Source: Monocercomonoides exilis (Eukaryota > Preaxostyla > Oxymonadida > Polymastigidae). Taken from it: a DNA stretch of 64,000 bases. Of this stretch, positions 49,394-61,315 are shown one piece after another. The stretch is from assembly GCA_001643675.2 (NCBI GenBank), contig LSRY02000037.1, positions 616,501 through 680,500 of the forward strand, written 5' to 3'. The position numbers were made by a program, and so were the translations under genes. How positions within the stretch are numbered: position 1 is the first letter of the stretch; each line of letters opens with the position of its first letter. The notes beneath the pieces are model-generated. The model was not told the DNA's origin, searched no databases, and saw only the letters and a list, made by a program, of their open reading frames with translations.

Positions 49394-50110
49394 ATGAATA
49401 CGCACATGCAATGGAGGAAGCTCAGATGCTGCCAGTTTGTGCTTATCGAGGCTCTGAAGAGATCAGGCATGAGTTGGGCGAGTCATGCTATAAAGAGCTG
49501 CGTGTGGAAGGCGTTGTTGATGCTGCAGAACACGACTGTAGCAGAGCGCGAAGTGATGCAAGATGGGCTATTGCTGAAGGAGCGCAAGGTACAAAAAGGA
49601 AAATGTTTGGAGTGGGAAGTCAAGCAGCTATTGAACCTGGAGCACTGGGAAATTGCGGAGCTTGCGTTAGTGCGAATCATGTTCACACCCCTTTAGAACA
49701 ATAAAAGCGAGTGATATAGACTGGCGAGCTACAAGCAGACAGCAGATGGTGTGAAATGCGGGGGTTTGAGAGGATTATCTTCCTGTTCACAATGTGATGG
49801 AGCAGCAAACACATCAGGGCGGAATCAAGGGATGGCTGGCTATTGACGATGCCACTGCATTGTGTGTTGAAGAGCCAAATGCACAAGGTGGTGGTGCCTT
49901 GGAAGATGGGATCAGACACAACATTGAGCGTGAAAAGATTGCAGGACTGTCAAAGGTTTGATAAAGTGTAGCTCCGTGCGATGGCGCAGGATGCTTTGGA
50001 GGAGTGACCGAGACTGCAACAAGACGGGATTGAGAGAGTGGGATAGGAGAAATGTCAGTCGTGTCAGGTGATTTGGAGTGCAGAGGAAGAGGTTCAGGAG
50101 AGCAGGGAAG
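49394..50110 (+). pseudogene. Decayed helical protein relic
   Basis: GC-rich island with a helical frame (TVAEREVMQDGLLLKERK, LEWEVKQLLNLEHWEIAEL) related to the fragment at 10825. Later, MGSDTTLSVKRLQDCQRF and LRAMAQDALEE in another frame cross TAG codons read as Gln. Multiple frame changes and TGAs. Function unknown. Confidence 0.4.
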
Positions 50111-50369
50111 TCGGTGGTTGGTATTGTGGCGAACCTGCTGGTGTATCTAATAAAGCTGCAGATTGCAGTGGTGAATGTGTCGCAGACAGAGTAGTAGGGG
50201 AATTCTGGGTTCGGAAGCGCAGTTGTAAAAAGGAAGACGTTTGAGTTGGGGGTGCAAATTCGGAAGTTGATGGTGGGATGCGGATGATGCGTGTGGCGCA
50301 GAAGTGGGAAGTGGCGAGGGGGGACGATGCGTCAGGGTTTGCGATTGGATCGAGCTGAGACACGACGGA

Positions 50370-50990
50370 GAATGCAATAATGGAGAAGAACATTAAAGGG
50401 AGCACAAAGTTGGTGGCTCCGACCAACGAGAAGGAGTTGTTGTTTTTTCATGTGCGATTTGTGGTATCGATGAAGTTTGGTGGAGAGTTTGAAATGCGGG
50501 AATTTGAACCTCACGAATGTGGACATGACTCTGAGCGAGATCGTTGTGAGCGGGAAGGCGCAGGGTGCTGGAAACAGGATAGCAAACGGGACAGTGCAGA
50601 CCTGACAGTCAGCAAAAAACGGGAGATGATGCTTCGTATCGATTCGTGAGGGGAGCAGGATGGTGGTGGAGGATGTGTTGATGATGTGATGCGAGAAGCT
50701 TAAGGTGGAAGCGTGTGTGGTAGTGCAGCCATGGGGCGGGGGAAGCAGAACTGAGATTGGGATTGAGATTGGAGAGGCTGTGGAGGAGGAAGAGATGAGG
50801 GCAAACAATGTGAATGAGAAGGTGAGGTACAGGGCAGATGAGGCAGAGAAGTCTGTTTTGTTCTCTGTTGGGATACAGCTGGAGATGATGAGTGGGCAGC
50901 AGTCGTTCAGGGAGGCAGAGTCGGAGTGTGGACCAGTGATGGAGGTGTGCAGGTGGAATGAGCAGGAGGATGGGCAATGAGTTATGAAAT
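50370..50990 (+). pseudogene. Beta-helix-like relic
   Basis: Contains LKCGNLNLTNVDMTLSEIVV and GNRIANGTVQ, typical strand-turn rungs, a TGA after TVQT, then KLKVEACVVVQPWGGGSR and IGIEIGEAVEEEEMR. The minus strand is open for 264 codons here, but that frame is Ser/Pro/His-rich and results from the purine-rich composition of this strand. Broken by several TGAs. Confidence 0.35.
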
Positions 50991-51149
50991 AGATTCTGAT
51001 ATGTGGAAGAGGATAAAGAGGAGGAAGAGGAGGAGAGGAAAAAGAAGAGAAAGAAAAAACAAAAAAAAGATAAAGAGAAAAAAAAATAATTATAATAAAA
51101 GTGATAAAGAAAATCGAAAAGTTCAATGAGAATCGTTGTTATGCTCACT

Positions 51150-52130
51150 AATTTTTCTATTGTCCTTCAAAAAACAATCAGAAAGGAGAAGAGCAACATT
51201 AAAATGAAAATATAAATAAAATAATAATGAGGTTTTAATTGTTATGAATTTTTAATTAAAATTAAATAGTTTTTTTAACATTTTCATAAAAAAGATCTTT
51301 TAATTATTTTCGGGGATAATTATTCTCTCAAGTCAATTATTTCCTGAACAACATATCAAATGAATATCTTTTGTTAAAATAAACAATTGTTAAATAAAAA
51401 GGAATAAATTGTCTTTTGCGAATTGTTTAAAAGCAATACAAAAATAATGATAATTATGTCAATGAAAGAAAAAACTTATTTAACATTAACAATCACATTG
51501 GTTTTAAGCATTTTGAAAATGAATAATTATTGAAATCAAATACTGAAAATAATGCTTCAAAAACTTAAAAAATGAATTGAAAAATCTCAATGAAAATTTG
51601 CATAGAATGATATGAATTCTGTCAAAGTGAAAAATAGTGTTTAAACAAAAAAAGATTTAATAAAGGTTTATTGATTGAAAATTGAATAGAAATTTTTGTG
51701 ATGAATATTCTGTATTATTGAAAAGTATTTTATTTTTTTCAAAGCTTTATTTAAAAAAATAGTATGTTTTTATCAAAAATAAAAAGAAAGAAAGAAAGAT
51801 ATTAAGAAAGAAAATAAAAAAACCAGTTCCGGGCACTGACTGTCGAGAGCCCACCTTTTTCAAGGTGAAGCAGATGTTCAGTGAATAAAACAAAAACTAT
51901 ATTGTTACTGGATTGATCATTCTTATTCATAAGTGCAATTAAGGAAAAAAAACACTTTACCAAAATATCGGCTCATGTTGTTTTTTCAAAGTCTCTGAAG
52001 ATCATAAATTCATCCTATCGCAGAAATTTTAAAACATTCCTTGTCAATTATCCAACATATATTTCAGAAATTTAAAATAAATGTTTAATTGATTGTGAAA
52101 AACAAAAAAACAATAAAAAAAACCGTATAT
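51150..52130. other. AT-rich DNA with a small stem structure
   Basis: Mostly featureless. A GC-richer patch at 51834-51883 forms an outer stem cactga/tcagtg and an inner hairpin cacctt/aaggtg with a 4-base loop. It might be a small RNA or the relic of a SINE-like element. No coding frame. Confidence 0.3.
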
Positions 52131-53136
52131 GGTCAACTTCATAACGGGACTTTTTCCTTAATTGGCACTTTTTTTGTTTTTGCTTGCAAAATGTCGACAA
52201 ATGAGAAGTAGTTTTCAGCATTTGGATAACCGATTTTAACAAAGTTGATTCAATTTATTACCTGTTTGTTTTTTGATTTTTGTTTATTATTTAATTAGAA
52301 ATTTCGTTTTTTTGTTAAGTTTAATAGTACTTTTTCTAGCCAACTGGGAATCGCTCAAGAAATTGGGGACATGTTTTATATTGCATTTGCTTCGAACTAC
52401 TAATCTTTAAAATCTTTTTTTTCACAAACACTTTTTTCTTTATTTTATCGCATTTCAGATTTTCATCAACATGAAAACATAAAACTGTTTATTTCTTTAT
52501 TAATATAATGAAATGATAAAAATAAAAATGTGAAATGAAAAACAAATCCTTATATAATGAAGTGTTGAAAAAATAAAATAAAGACTTTTTCTGTTTGTCA
52601 AGAATTTAACTTCGTTACAAAAACTTGATTGAAGATCATTTTAAGTTTGCGCCATTTGTCTGTTTGAGACAAACAGAAAAAGTCTTTATTTTATTTTTTC
52701 AACACTTCATTATATAAGGATTTGTTTTTCATTTCACATTTTTATTTTTATCATTTCATTATATTAATAAAGAAATAAACAGTTTTATGTTTTCATGTTG
52801 ATGAAAATCTGAAATGCGATAAAATAAAGAAAAAAGTGTTTGTGAAAAAAAAGATTTTAAAGATTAGTAGTTCGAAGCAAATGCAATATAAAACATGTCC
52901 CCAATTTCTTGAGCGATTCCCAGTTGGCTAGAAAAAGTACTATTAAACTTAACAAAAAAACGAAATTTCTAATTAAATAATAAACAAAAATCAAAAAACA
53001 AACAGGTAATAAATTGAATCAACTTTGTTAAAATCGGTTATCCAAATGCTGAAAACTACTTCTCATTTGTCGACATTTTGCAAGCAAAAACAAAAAAAGT
53101 GCCAATTAAGGAAAAAGTCCCGTTATGAAGTTGAAA
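52131..53136. mobile_element. Fold-back element, copy 1 (about 1 kb near-perfect palindrome)
   Basis: Two arms of about 469 bp are inverted copies of each other around a 68-bp loop (52600-52667). The left end reads ggtcaacttcataacgggac; the right end is its complement up to ttga at 53134. The arms are almost identical. It carries no convincing gene and resembles fold-back or long-TIR MITE elements. A second copy is at 62604-63615. It inserted immediately upstream of the transposase relic that begins at about 53137. Confidence 0.9.
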
Positions 53137-54660
53137 CTTGTTTCCTTATAACTTTCGATGTGTCTTTAAAGAAGAATGAACCAGCTATTTGTTACGTTAT
53201 TGAAAATCATGAATTATCTCCCTCTGCAAATGTGAATGTATTATTTTCTTCTTTTCTTCTCCATAACTACGGAAAAGCTCTGATCCGTTCAAGTTTATCC
53301 AAAAAAATTTAAATACAAATTCCACATGAAAAAGACTTTGGAAGTGTTGGTAAATGACTCGCTCTTCTGAATGAGATAAGCTTATTTGAGAAAAGTTATC
53401 ACACAAAATAGTAAATAATTTATAAAATAATGATTATTCTCTCATTCAAATTTTAAAATTCGATGAAAAAAAAATAATTGACATCTTTGAGTTTGAAGAA
53501 AAGATGGAATGAAGTTTCTTCAGGAAACGCATTGGGACAAATCGAAATAAAAAGTTTTGAAAATTCGATTCATGGAAACGAAAATCACAATAGAAACCAT
53601 TCATTATCAAAGCCTTCAAATCACGCACAAATGATATTTCGCATTTTCAACAAAGGGTGGTTTTTTATATCCGACTGTTTTTAGTCCTTTCTAAAAATTT
53701 AAATTAAAATATCTCAACAAATATTCGACATTAATTTACAGCAATTTGCACAGTTGAATATTAGCATATATGACACCCATTCATATACAAATTTGAAATA
53801 GTGGTGCTTTATATTTCATGAAATAAATAATTTTTGTTTTTGATAATCTGACTTTTGATGAATTATTCTATTAATATAAAAACGATTTTGTTCATCTTTT
53901 TCACATAAAACAAATTTTTTCTATGTGATAAACAAATTTGACATTTATTATTTTCTCATGATTCTTCATCGTTTTTATTAAAACATTGATCTCTTTCATT
54001 CTGTGCAAAATATCATGGTGAGAATGATTGTGACAGTGAATTTTGTAATTAAACACCGTTGTTAAACAATAATCTTGGAGATTGTGCATTGAATAATGTG
54101 TTTAATCTCATAGATATTTCTTGTTCACAGTGTAATTCTTATCTTTTTCGTGCACATGATTCTTATTCTCCAATTTTTGTTTCTTCTTTAATGTTTAACA
54201 TAACAAATAATTCAATAGAGCTAATGAATGAAGTTTCAGAGCCAAGCGAGCAGAAAAAAAAACTGAATAAAACAAAGCATTTCTTTTTGATGTTTAATTT
54301 TTTTTTTTATTTTGTATTTTAATAATTTTTATTGAACACTTTTGAAATTTGTTTTCTTATTCTATTTCAGAAGGCATGAAGAATAACTGAATAATTGTAA
54401 AAATGAATTAATAATTACTGGTGTGAAACAATATTTCTATTTCGAATCGAATGGTTATCAAGTGCTTGCACCTCCGCTTTGTTGCAATGAAAAAGAATGA
54501 ATAAAAGAGTCAACGTTCAAAATTGAATTGTATTTGAATACGAGAAAAAGAAAAGTTTTCAAAAGAGTAATCGAAACCTTCAATGAAATCAAAGAAAATG
54601 AAAGTTTTCATTTAAAGAAAAAGGCAAGAAATGTTCTGGTTAAATAGAGTGGAATTTATT
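53137..54660 (+). pseudogene. Fourth copy of the USP-linked transposase family (C-terminal part)
   Basis: From about 54005 the frame reads AKYHGENDCDSEFCNQTPLL, with TAA as Gln, then NNVFNLIDIS, aligning with HHGKNICDSEFG...LINFF of the first gene. After a probable intron (about 54270-54370, acceptor tttcag) the C-terminal block KQYFYFESNGYQVLAPP and a basic region follow, with one TGA near 54500. Upstream, 53137-53330 (ITFDVSLKKNEPAICYVIE) and 53478-53684 are short frames that may belong to the linker but do not align clearly. The earlier catalytic blocks are lost. Confidence 0.5.
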
Positions 54661-55390
54661 TATAATTTTTCTTCATTAAAATATATTGTCATACCCATTA
54701 ACGTTCCGATATTTTTAAAAAAAAACTATTTATTTATGACAAAAAGTTTCTTTTCAATCATTTTTACCTTTTTCTTTCTTTTTATTATTGTTGTAGAATT
54801 TTTTATTATGAATAAATCGTTCATTCTTGTTGTCTGATGAAATTTTATTCAATCAAAATTGAAGACAAGACTGAATCGATGTTGTTGTTGCTTTTATTGA
54901 ACGATTATTGTAATGAATTGCAGGTTTGTGTCCAAATTCAGTTTCCCAGGAGAATAAACATTTTTTTTTATTTTTGTCAAATATTTAATTATAAATATTT
55001 TCATATTATTTTTTAAATACAACTTTTGGAAATTATTATAAAACTTCAACTTGAGAAAGAATTCAAACCAAAATCATTCAGAAAAATTATTGAATGGGGA
55101 AAATGTTCGAAAATGTTGGGTTCAACAAAATTCCTAAAACAAAAAATTTTGTCCCAAATATTCGCTAAATTCACTTGATAGAAAAATCTGTTGATCGTAG
55201 AAAAGCTCGTGGTTTGTGCTTTTAAAACCTTTTCTTAAAAGAAAATGCACGTTTGTTAAAGTTGAAAAAGAAATTTTTCTTAATCAATGCTTTGTTCCTG
55301 ATTTATTTAAGAAAATTTTTCATTCACAAATGAGACAGATGTTTGCTGTTAGTTGTGAGTTCATCTGAAAAAATATAATAAACCGCGAAA
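54661..55390. other. AT-rich intergenic DNA
   Basis: No feature recognised; short hydrophobic frames only. Confidence 0.45.
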
Positions 55391-55559
55391 AATAATGACA
55401 ATAAAATATATATATAACCTGAAAATTATTTGGATGATGGTTTTTTTCAAAAAAAAAAAAATAAAAAATAAAAATAAAAAAAAAAAGCATTTGATTTTTA
55501 GCTTTCTTAAATTTTATGACTTTGCAATACGATGGATTCAATTAATGATCAAAAACATA

Positions 55560-57260
55560 ATGATGTTATCATTTAAAAAATTATTTTCGAATTTTCTTCA
55601 TCGACTATCAGCTTCTTCCGAATATCGTCAGTTTTCATCACCTTCGCAAAAAGAATTCGAAAAAAAGAAGAAAACACCTTTATCGAGGAGAATATCTGCG
55701 GGATCGCATGCATTTTCCAACGGAGCATGGACAAGAGGGATAGCTGTAATCAAAGCAAAGTGTTATACAAGAAAAAGAGAACGGAAAATGATAATAACCA
55801 AAAGTCAACTTGAAAAGGTGGAGAATCAAACAATCGCTAATTAATCTGATCAAAAAATTGTTCGACTTAAGGATATGCAATCGATGGTTTAAAGGCTTTT
55901 TAATTTGATTTTTTTGTTATTTTGATTATTTAAATTCAAGAAGTGATTGATTCTGAAGCAGAGAACAATGAAGAAAAACAAATCTTAAAAAAATAATAGA
56001 ATGATTTTACAAAAAGAAGCTCCATTTTGAAAGCTTCGATATCAAGGCCAATGGAAATTGCAAAGATTAGCGCACAATCACCGGAAACAATGCGTGGGTG
56101 GTTCAAAAAGATGTCTGCCATAATCACAGCTTATCAAATTAATTCAACAGGCTTTTTCAATTTCGACGAATCTTCCATCAGAGTTGGTGATGGAACCACA
56201 AAACCATTAATTTGTTTCAAGAATCAACCTCCTCCTGCTCCATCATCAACACCGACAACTGAAAATGCAGCAGAAAGTGTTTTTGTTTGCGCAGATTGTT
56301 CACATCGATGATTCTTATTTATGTATCCACTAAAAAAGAAACTTTCTGAATTTCCATTTCTTTCTTCGTTCAACAAAAATTATAAAGGATCCACATCTGG
56401 ATGGATTTCAACAGAAATATTTAAACATATAATGGCAAAAAAGTGGATTCCTTTGATAGATGAAAAACAGAAATTATTAATATCAAAGAATGCTGTTATT
56501 GCATTGGACAATCATCGTACGCAGCATAGTTCGAAAATCAAAAAGTTTGCAGAACAGAACAATGTGATCATCGAATATTATACACCAAATATGACACACA
56601 TCCTCCAGCCCTGTGACAAGTGTGTTTTTGCGAGATTGAAACAAGTGCAACAAAACTCTTTTGTGAGGCCAGTTAATTTCTCAACTTCTTCGTTCAGAAA
56701 AGCCTTGGCAGACGTTTTGCCGGAAGCTTTGTGAGCAATAACATCTCCTTCAGTTGTGAAAACAGCTTTTTAAAACACCGGTGAAAATATTGTGGCTGCT
56801 GCACCTGTGTTGCATAGAGTACACGGTGGTCCAATATCTTCGGAAAAATCAACATCATCAAATTTGTCCTCTCAAAACATGAAGTAAAGCTTATTCAGAG
56901 ATTTTTCTTCAAAAGAAAATCTCCAAATGAAGGAGAAATGCCACGAAAAGAATAAGACTGAAATGAGGATTCCAGAAGAAATAAAAGAAAACTGTAATGT
57001 TACCAAAGAAGTTGAAGAAGAAGAACAGAAAGCGATTAATGAACCACTTTGTGTGAAGAAAAAGATAAAAAGGCAAAGAAGAAAAAAGATAGATGATGAT
57101 TATATGTACGGAAATGAAATAAGTTCTGTGTTCAATAGCGAAGAAACTGAAACAAAAAATCTCAGAACCAAACGAAGTTAGAAGAAAAGGAGAATTATGG
57201 ACGATGATTCAAATTCAGAGGATATGAAAAAACAGATAAATAAATACTGTTTTTTATTTT
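55560..57260 (+). pseudogene. Pogo-like (Tc1/mariner superfamily) DDE transposase, copy 2
   Basis: An N-terminal exon (about 55560-55875; Ser/Lys-rich, SQLEKVENQTIANQSDQK crossing TAA) is followed by an intron of about 55 nt ending ttcaag near 55940. The catalytic frame then runs to about 57260: FTKRSSILKASISRPMEIAK (preceded by TAA-TAG as QQ), FFNFDESSIRVGDG (first Asp), AVIALDNHRTQHS (second Asp), THILQPCDKCVFARLK (third Asp), KTAFQNTGENIVAAA (TAA as Gln) and a Lys/Glu-rich C-terminus crossing TAG at 57179. TGA codons at 56309 and 56733 interrupt an otherwise continuous frame. The tail KRQRRKKIDDDYMYGNE parallels KKRTKRIDYYGEF of the other pogo-like gene. Confidence 0.65.
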
Positions 57261-58948
57261 TATAAATCCGAACTCAAAGTTCAATTATTTCTAAAATATG
57301 TTTTATTATCAATTAAAACATTTCAAGCATTTTTAATCAATAGCTTGCAAAAAGCCTGGGTGACAAATTGAAAAATTGTTGGTAACGTCAGTCAGCAGAA
57401 TTTTTTCTAGTCAGTGGAAAGTTACAATTTTTCTCTTGATTTTGAAGATAATAAGATATAATGTTCATTACAGTAAATATTTTCGGCTGTTTTCAATAAC
57501 GATTTATGAACTTTATCATTTTTCTTTCATTGAAAAGATTATAAACCATTAAAATAACACTTAATATGAAAAAATATTCAATTTTTGTTTCACATTCACA
57601 TTCACATTGAATGACGGTTGTTCGGTTTGTATTTTGTTGTTTAACCTTATTAATGCATGTGTTTTTCTTTCAAAGCGCCAGGCTGCAATTGAAGAAAATA
57701 AGAACAAAGTTAAATATTTTTTATTCTGGATGAATATCGAATTCGGAAAGCGAATTCAAATATAAACTGTTGAGAAACAAAAGAGATTTGGATGTGAAAT
57801 TGAAGAATCAATTGCAAAAACATATGAAAAAGGAAGTGATCATGAATTTATGTAGAGAAAACTGTTCCTTTTGAAACAAAACGTTGATGGTATTCTCAAA
57901 ATCGGTTTGATTTTGGTTCAAAGTTTTTTTGAAGAAATTACAATTTATTTGATTCATTCTGTCACTGAAGGAACCGGAATTTTTTTTAAGTTTCGGAAGA
58001 AAAGTGCGAAAAGAAAATGACATATCAATGAAAGTCAAGATATTAGAATATGCCCTCATTGGGCTTTAACGACTGATTATTTTTGAAGAAAAACGCATTT
58101 TTGTGAGAGAAGCAAATTGAAAGTGGAAGAGATGGAATAATAAAAGGATTGACCTGTGCTTCCAATTTGGAGATGGAATGAAGAATTAGTTCGAGTGAAT
58201 TGCTAGATGGATTTTGAGGTTTCTACACAAGAAGTGCGTTGAAGCTAAAAACATTAGCCAAAAAATGAGAATATCAATGAATTTTTCTGTTGATATTTAT
58301 TAAAACAAATCTTCTCAATTTCCTGCAATTAATAGTCATATTCGATGTTTCATTATCATCGTCAACTTCTTTTTCAAACACATCATTTGATTAAATTATT
58401 TCATGATTTGTTTCATTATCAGAGATCATGAAAGAAATGAAGAAGAAACGAAGTTATTATACAGGAACAGAAATGAGAAGAAGATAGAAAAGAGAATGAA
58501 GAGAGTGAAAGAAGAGCCAGAGCTCGAAGAGTTTGATGAATGAAAAAAGGATTGAGAGAAGTGAAGAGATTTTTTTTAAATGAAAAGGAGATAATATTTA
58601 AACATGATATTCGAGATGAAGGTGGAATTTGAGAAACGATTTAAAAAAACAACAGAGAAAAGAAGAAAGAAAGATTATTGAATCATTTTAAAGATAGATC
58701 GAAAAAACAACAAATGAAAAAATATTTTTTCATATATATTCTTTGAAGTTTGTTATTTTCATTTCCTCCAAATCAATAATTGTCAATGCAACATTTTCAA
58801 TTTGGAAATGAAAATCTTTCATGTCTTGAAGGATTTCTTATGGAATAATACAGAAACATTCTCATATTTGTTATTATAAAAAAAAGAGAGAAATAATTCG
58901 AAAATGAGATAAAAACTGGTTATTGAAGATATATATCAAAATGCATGT
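57261..58948. other. AT-rich DNA with one small minus-strand ORF
   Basis: A minus-strand frame at 57808-58059 (83 residues, ATG start, TGA stop, Phe/Asn-rich) is unrecognised and may be chance. A purine-rich region at 58430-58700 has no readable product. No repeats shared with the rest of the window. Confidence 0.4.
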
Positions 58949-59191
58949 GTCAAAATTTTATTATAAAGTTAATTTTGTGTAATTTTCAAATAAAATGAAA
59001 ATTAAATTTGTCGATCAAATTTATGTTCTCAAACACGAAATTTCAAAAAAAAAATGAAACAAAATCTTGATAATGTTTATATTTCCATTTCAGTGAAATT
59101 TGATGAGTGGGAACAGAAATGTGATCGAAATATGAAATTTTTGTTTTATTTGAAAATAAAACAAAAGGAACTTTTCAAAAAAATTTAGACA
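58949..59191. mobile_element. MITE family C, copy 3
   Basis: 243 bp, from gtcaaaattttattataaag to cttttcaaaaaaatttagac, flanked on both sides by ATGT, a possible target duplication. Internal gtgggaacagaaatgtgatcg is nearly identical to copy 4. Confidence 0.7.
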
Positions 59192-59719
59192 TGTCTGTAT
59201 TTTGAAAAGCACAACTTGAGTCATTGTTATTCTTATTCAAAAAAGCATTTTTTAAAATAATAATGAAATCCATATTTATTTTCAACTTTGTCAAATCTGT
59301 TAATGTTAACAATTTTGCAAAAACATTTGATTCCTTTTTGTTGAACTTTTCTTGGTTGCAAGTTCATTCATCTCATTCTCACTTTGGTTTCCGTTATCTC
59401 TATTTTTATTTCATCACTTTTTTCTGGATCTGTTTTCCAAATTCAGCGATGCCCCATTTGATGCAATACACACTCCCCACGCCCTTCTCTCCTCTTCTCT
59501 CTCCTCCCAAACAGCCTCTCCCTTATAAATGTGATGCTCATTGTCCCGTCCGGCTGTGTCATCCCTTCCACAACCGGCTTCGCCACAATCCGCTCCCGCT
59601 CCGCACACAGCTCCACAAGCTCCCGCTTCACCGTCATCATTACCAGATAGTCCTGCTATCTCCCATGTGCACTCTCGTCAATCAGCTTCAAAAACTTCAA
59701 ATGTGGTGATTCCTCATCT

Positions 59720-60780
59720 CGAATCTGTCACTCTTCTTCTTCTTCTTCCTCTTCCTCTTTTTTTTCTTTCTCCAAATCTATCGAACTTCCCTCTCTCTTT
59801 GACTTTTTATTTGTTGCCAAAACATTGGTTGGAATTTCCACATGTTTCTCATCTTTCCTCACTCCCTCTGAACTTCCATCTGAAGTTATGCCCAGAGATC
59901 CATCTGCTGCTTCTTCTTCTGCTGCTCTTCTGTTCTCCTGTTGAATGCCATTGGATGGAGAAGAACTGCACACTTCAGGTTTCATTGGATGCTGCTTGCT
60001 TTCACACACCTCAGTCTCTGCCTTCACAAATCTCAGCCCGCTCAGCCCAAGCGCCTCCACAACCAGCGGCGCCATCGCTTCTTCCAGCTTCCCCTGGTTC
60101 TCTTTGATTCTCTCCACAAACTCTCTGTGAGCTGTCGGATACCCGCCTTTCTCCTCATTCCCTTCACCTTCTTCTCTCCCTCCATCTTCTTCTCCCTCTT
60201 TGTCTCCCCTTTCTCCACAATCTCCCACACTTCACACAATGTTGCACCTCACCCCATCACTTCGTTGTCAATCTTCGCCACCACACACCTCGACTACTGC
60301 AATCGTGACACAAGCAGCACTATCACCGATGGCAGCTGCGAAGTTTAAAATAGATAATTGTTTGACTGGAATACGTTCATATCTGCAGCAGAAAAGATCC
60401 TCTTGTTTCCCGACTTCGTGCACAACGATGCTGTAAGCGATGGAAGCAGTGCCACCAGCAGAACAGAAAGCATCTCCGGTATCAGTCCATTTAATGCACA
60501 CACAACACCTCCATAAAGCACACCCCTCCGAGCCACAACATATCCCCGCAGCGTCTGTTGCTCCCTCAGTTTCGACTTCTTGTGATTTTCATTCACTTCA
60601 GCCGCCTCTTGATGGAACAATCTTTGATCTCCTCAAATTTTCATTCATCTCAACGACAGATGTGTCGAAAGAGGCAACCGCTGATGCTTCTGTCGAACAG
60701 ATTTCTGGAACAATGGAAAATTTTTTAACAGATGGAAAGGCTCATCTTTCAAATCAACCGAATCGAAGTTAATATTCTGC
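59720..60780 (-). pseudogene. Relic family copy 3 (coiled-coil type)
   Basis: A GC-rich island read on the minus strand: KLREQQTLRGYVVARRGVLY, LVALLPSLTASLCTKSGNKR, IFSAADMNVF, then across TAA and TAG (Gln) LPSVIVLLVSRLQ and AKIDNEVMG, a TGA at 60249-60251, CEVWEIVEKGETKREKKMEG, and in another frame AHREFVERIKENQGKLEEAM and a Glu-rich stretch. It aligns block by block with copies at 21.4 and 40.4 kb. The plus strand also has open frames (for example DLLKFSFISTTDVSKEAT), but codon differences favour the minus strand. 59192-59720 before it holds only short Pro/Ser-rich frames. Confidence 0.4.
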
Positions 60781-61315
60781 AATTGCAAGGAAAACGCAAA
60801 GCCAAAGCTGATCAAAAAAACAGATCATGATAAGTTGGATGAAGATAAAGGAAAAGAGAAGATAGAAAAAAATGCAGAAAATGACTGGAAAAGATTGATT
60901 CAATTGAATCAATGCTTTGACTGTTTTGCAGATTCAAAGAATTCAGTTCAAAGCTGAAAATAATCAACGTCCCTCGAGAATCCTTATATAAAAATTATTT
61001 TTTTGGTAAAATAAAAACTTATCATATAAGCTTTTTCAAAATAATTTCAATCGAATAAAGTTGTTGCAATCAATGACCTGTTTGTTTGATGAAGGAAGAA
61101 AAAATGAATAATGATTTCAAAGAACGAAGGTCTCAAAAGATCGAAGTTAAAATGCTCGATAAAAAATTTTCCATTCTTTATTATTTTCAAATAATAAATG
61201 ATATTTTGATAATTTGCCTCTTCACAATTTTATTATTCAATAGCCCAGATAGTATAATTGTTCTATGCTCATATTTCTTAAAAAATATATCGAAAGAGAA
61301 ATAATCTTTTTTTCA

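Noticed and set aside
50332-51126. 264-codon minus-strand frame
   Set aside because: The plus strand is purine-rich, which depletes stops on the other strand. The product is low-complexity Ser/Pro/His, whereas the plus strand shows beta-helix rungs.
53025-53312. A gene starting inside fold-back copy 1
   Set aside because: The first third is palindrome arm sequence. Only the part after 53137 may derive from the transposase relic.
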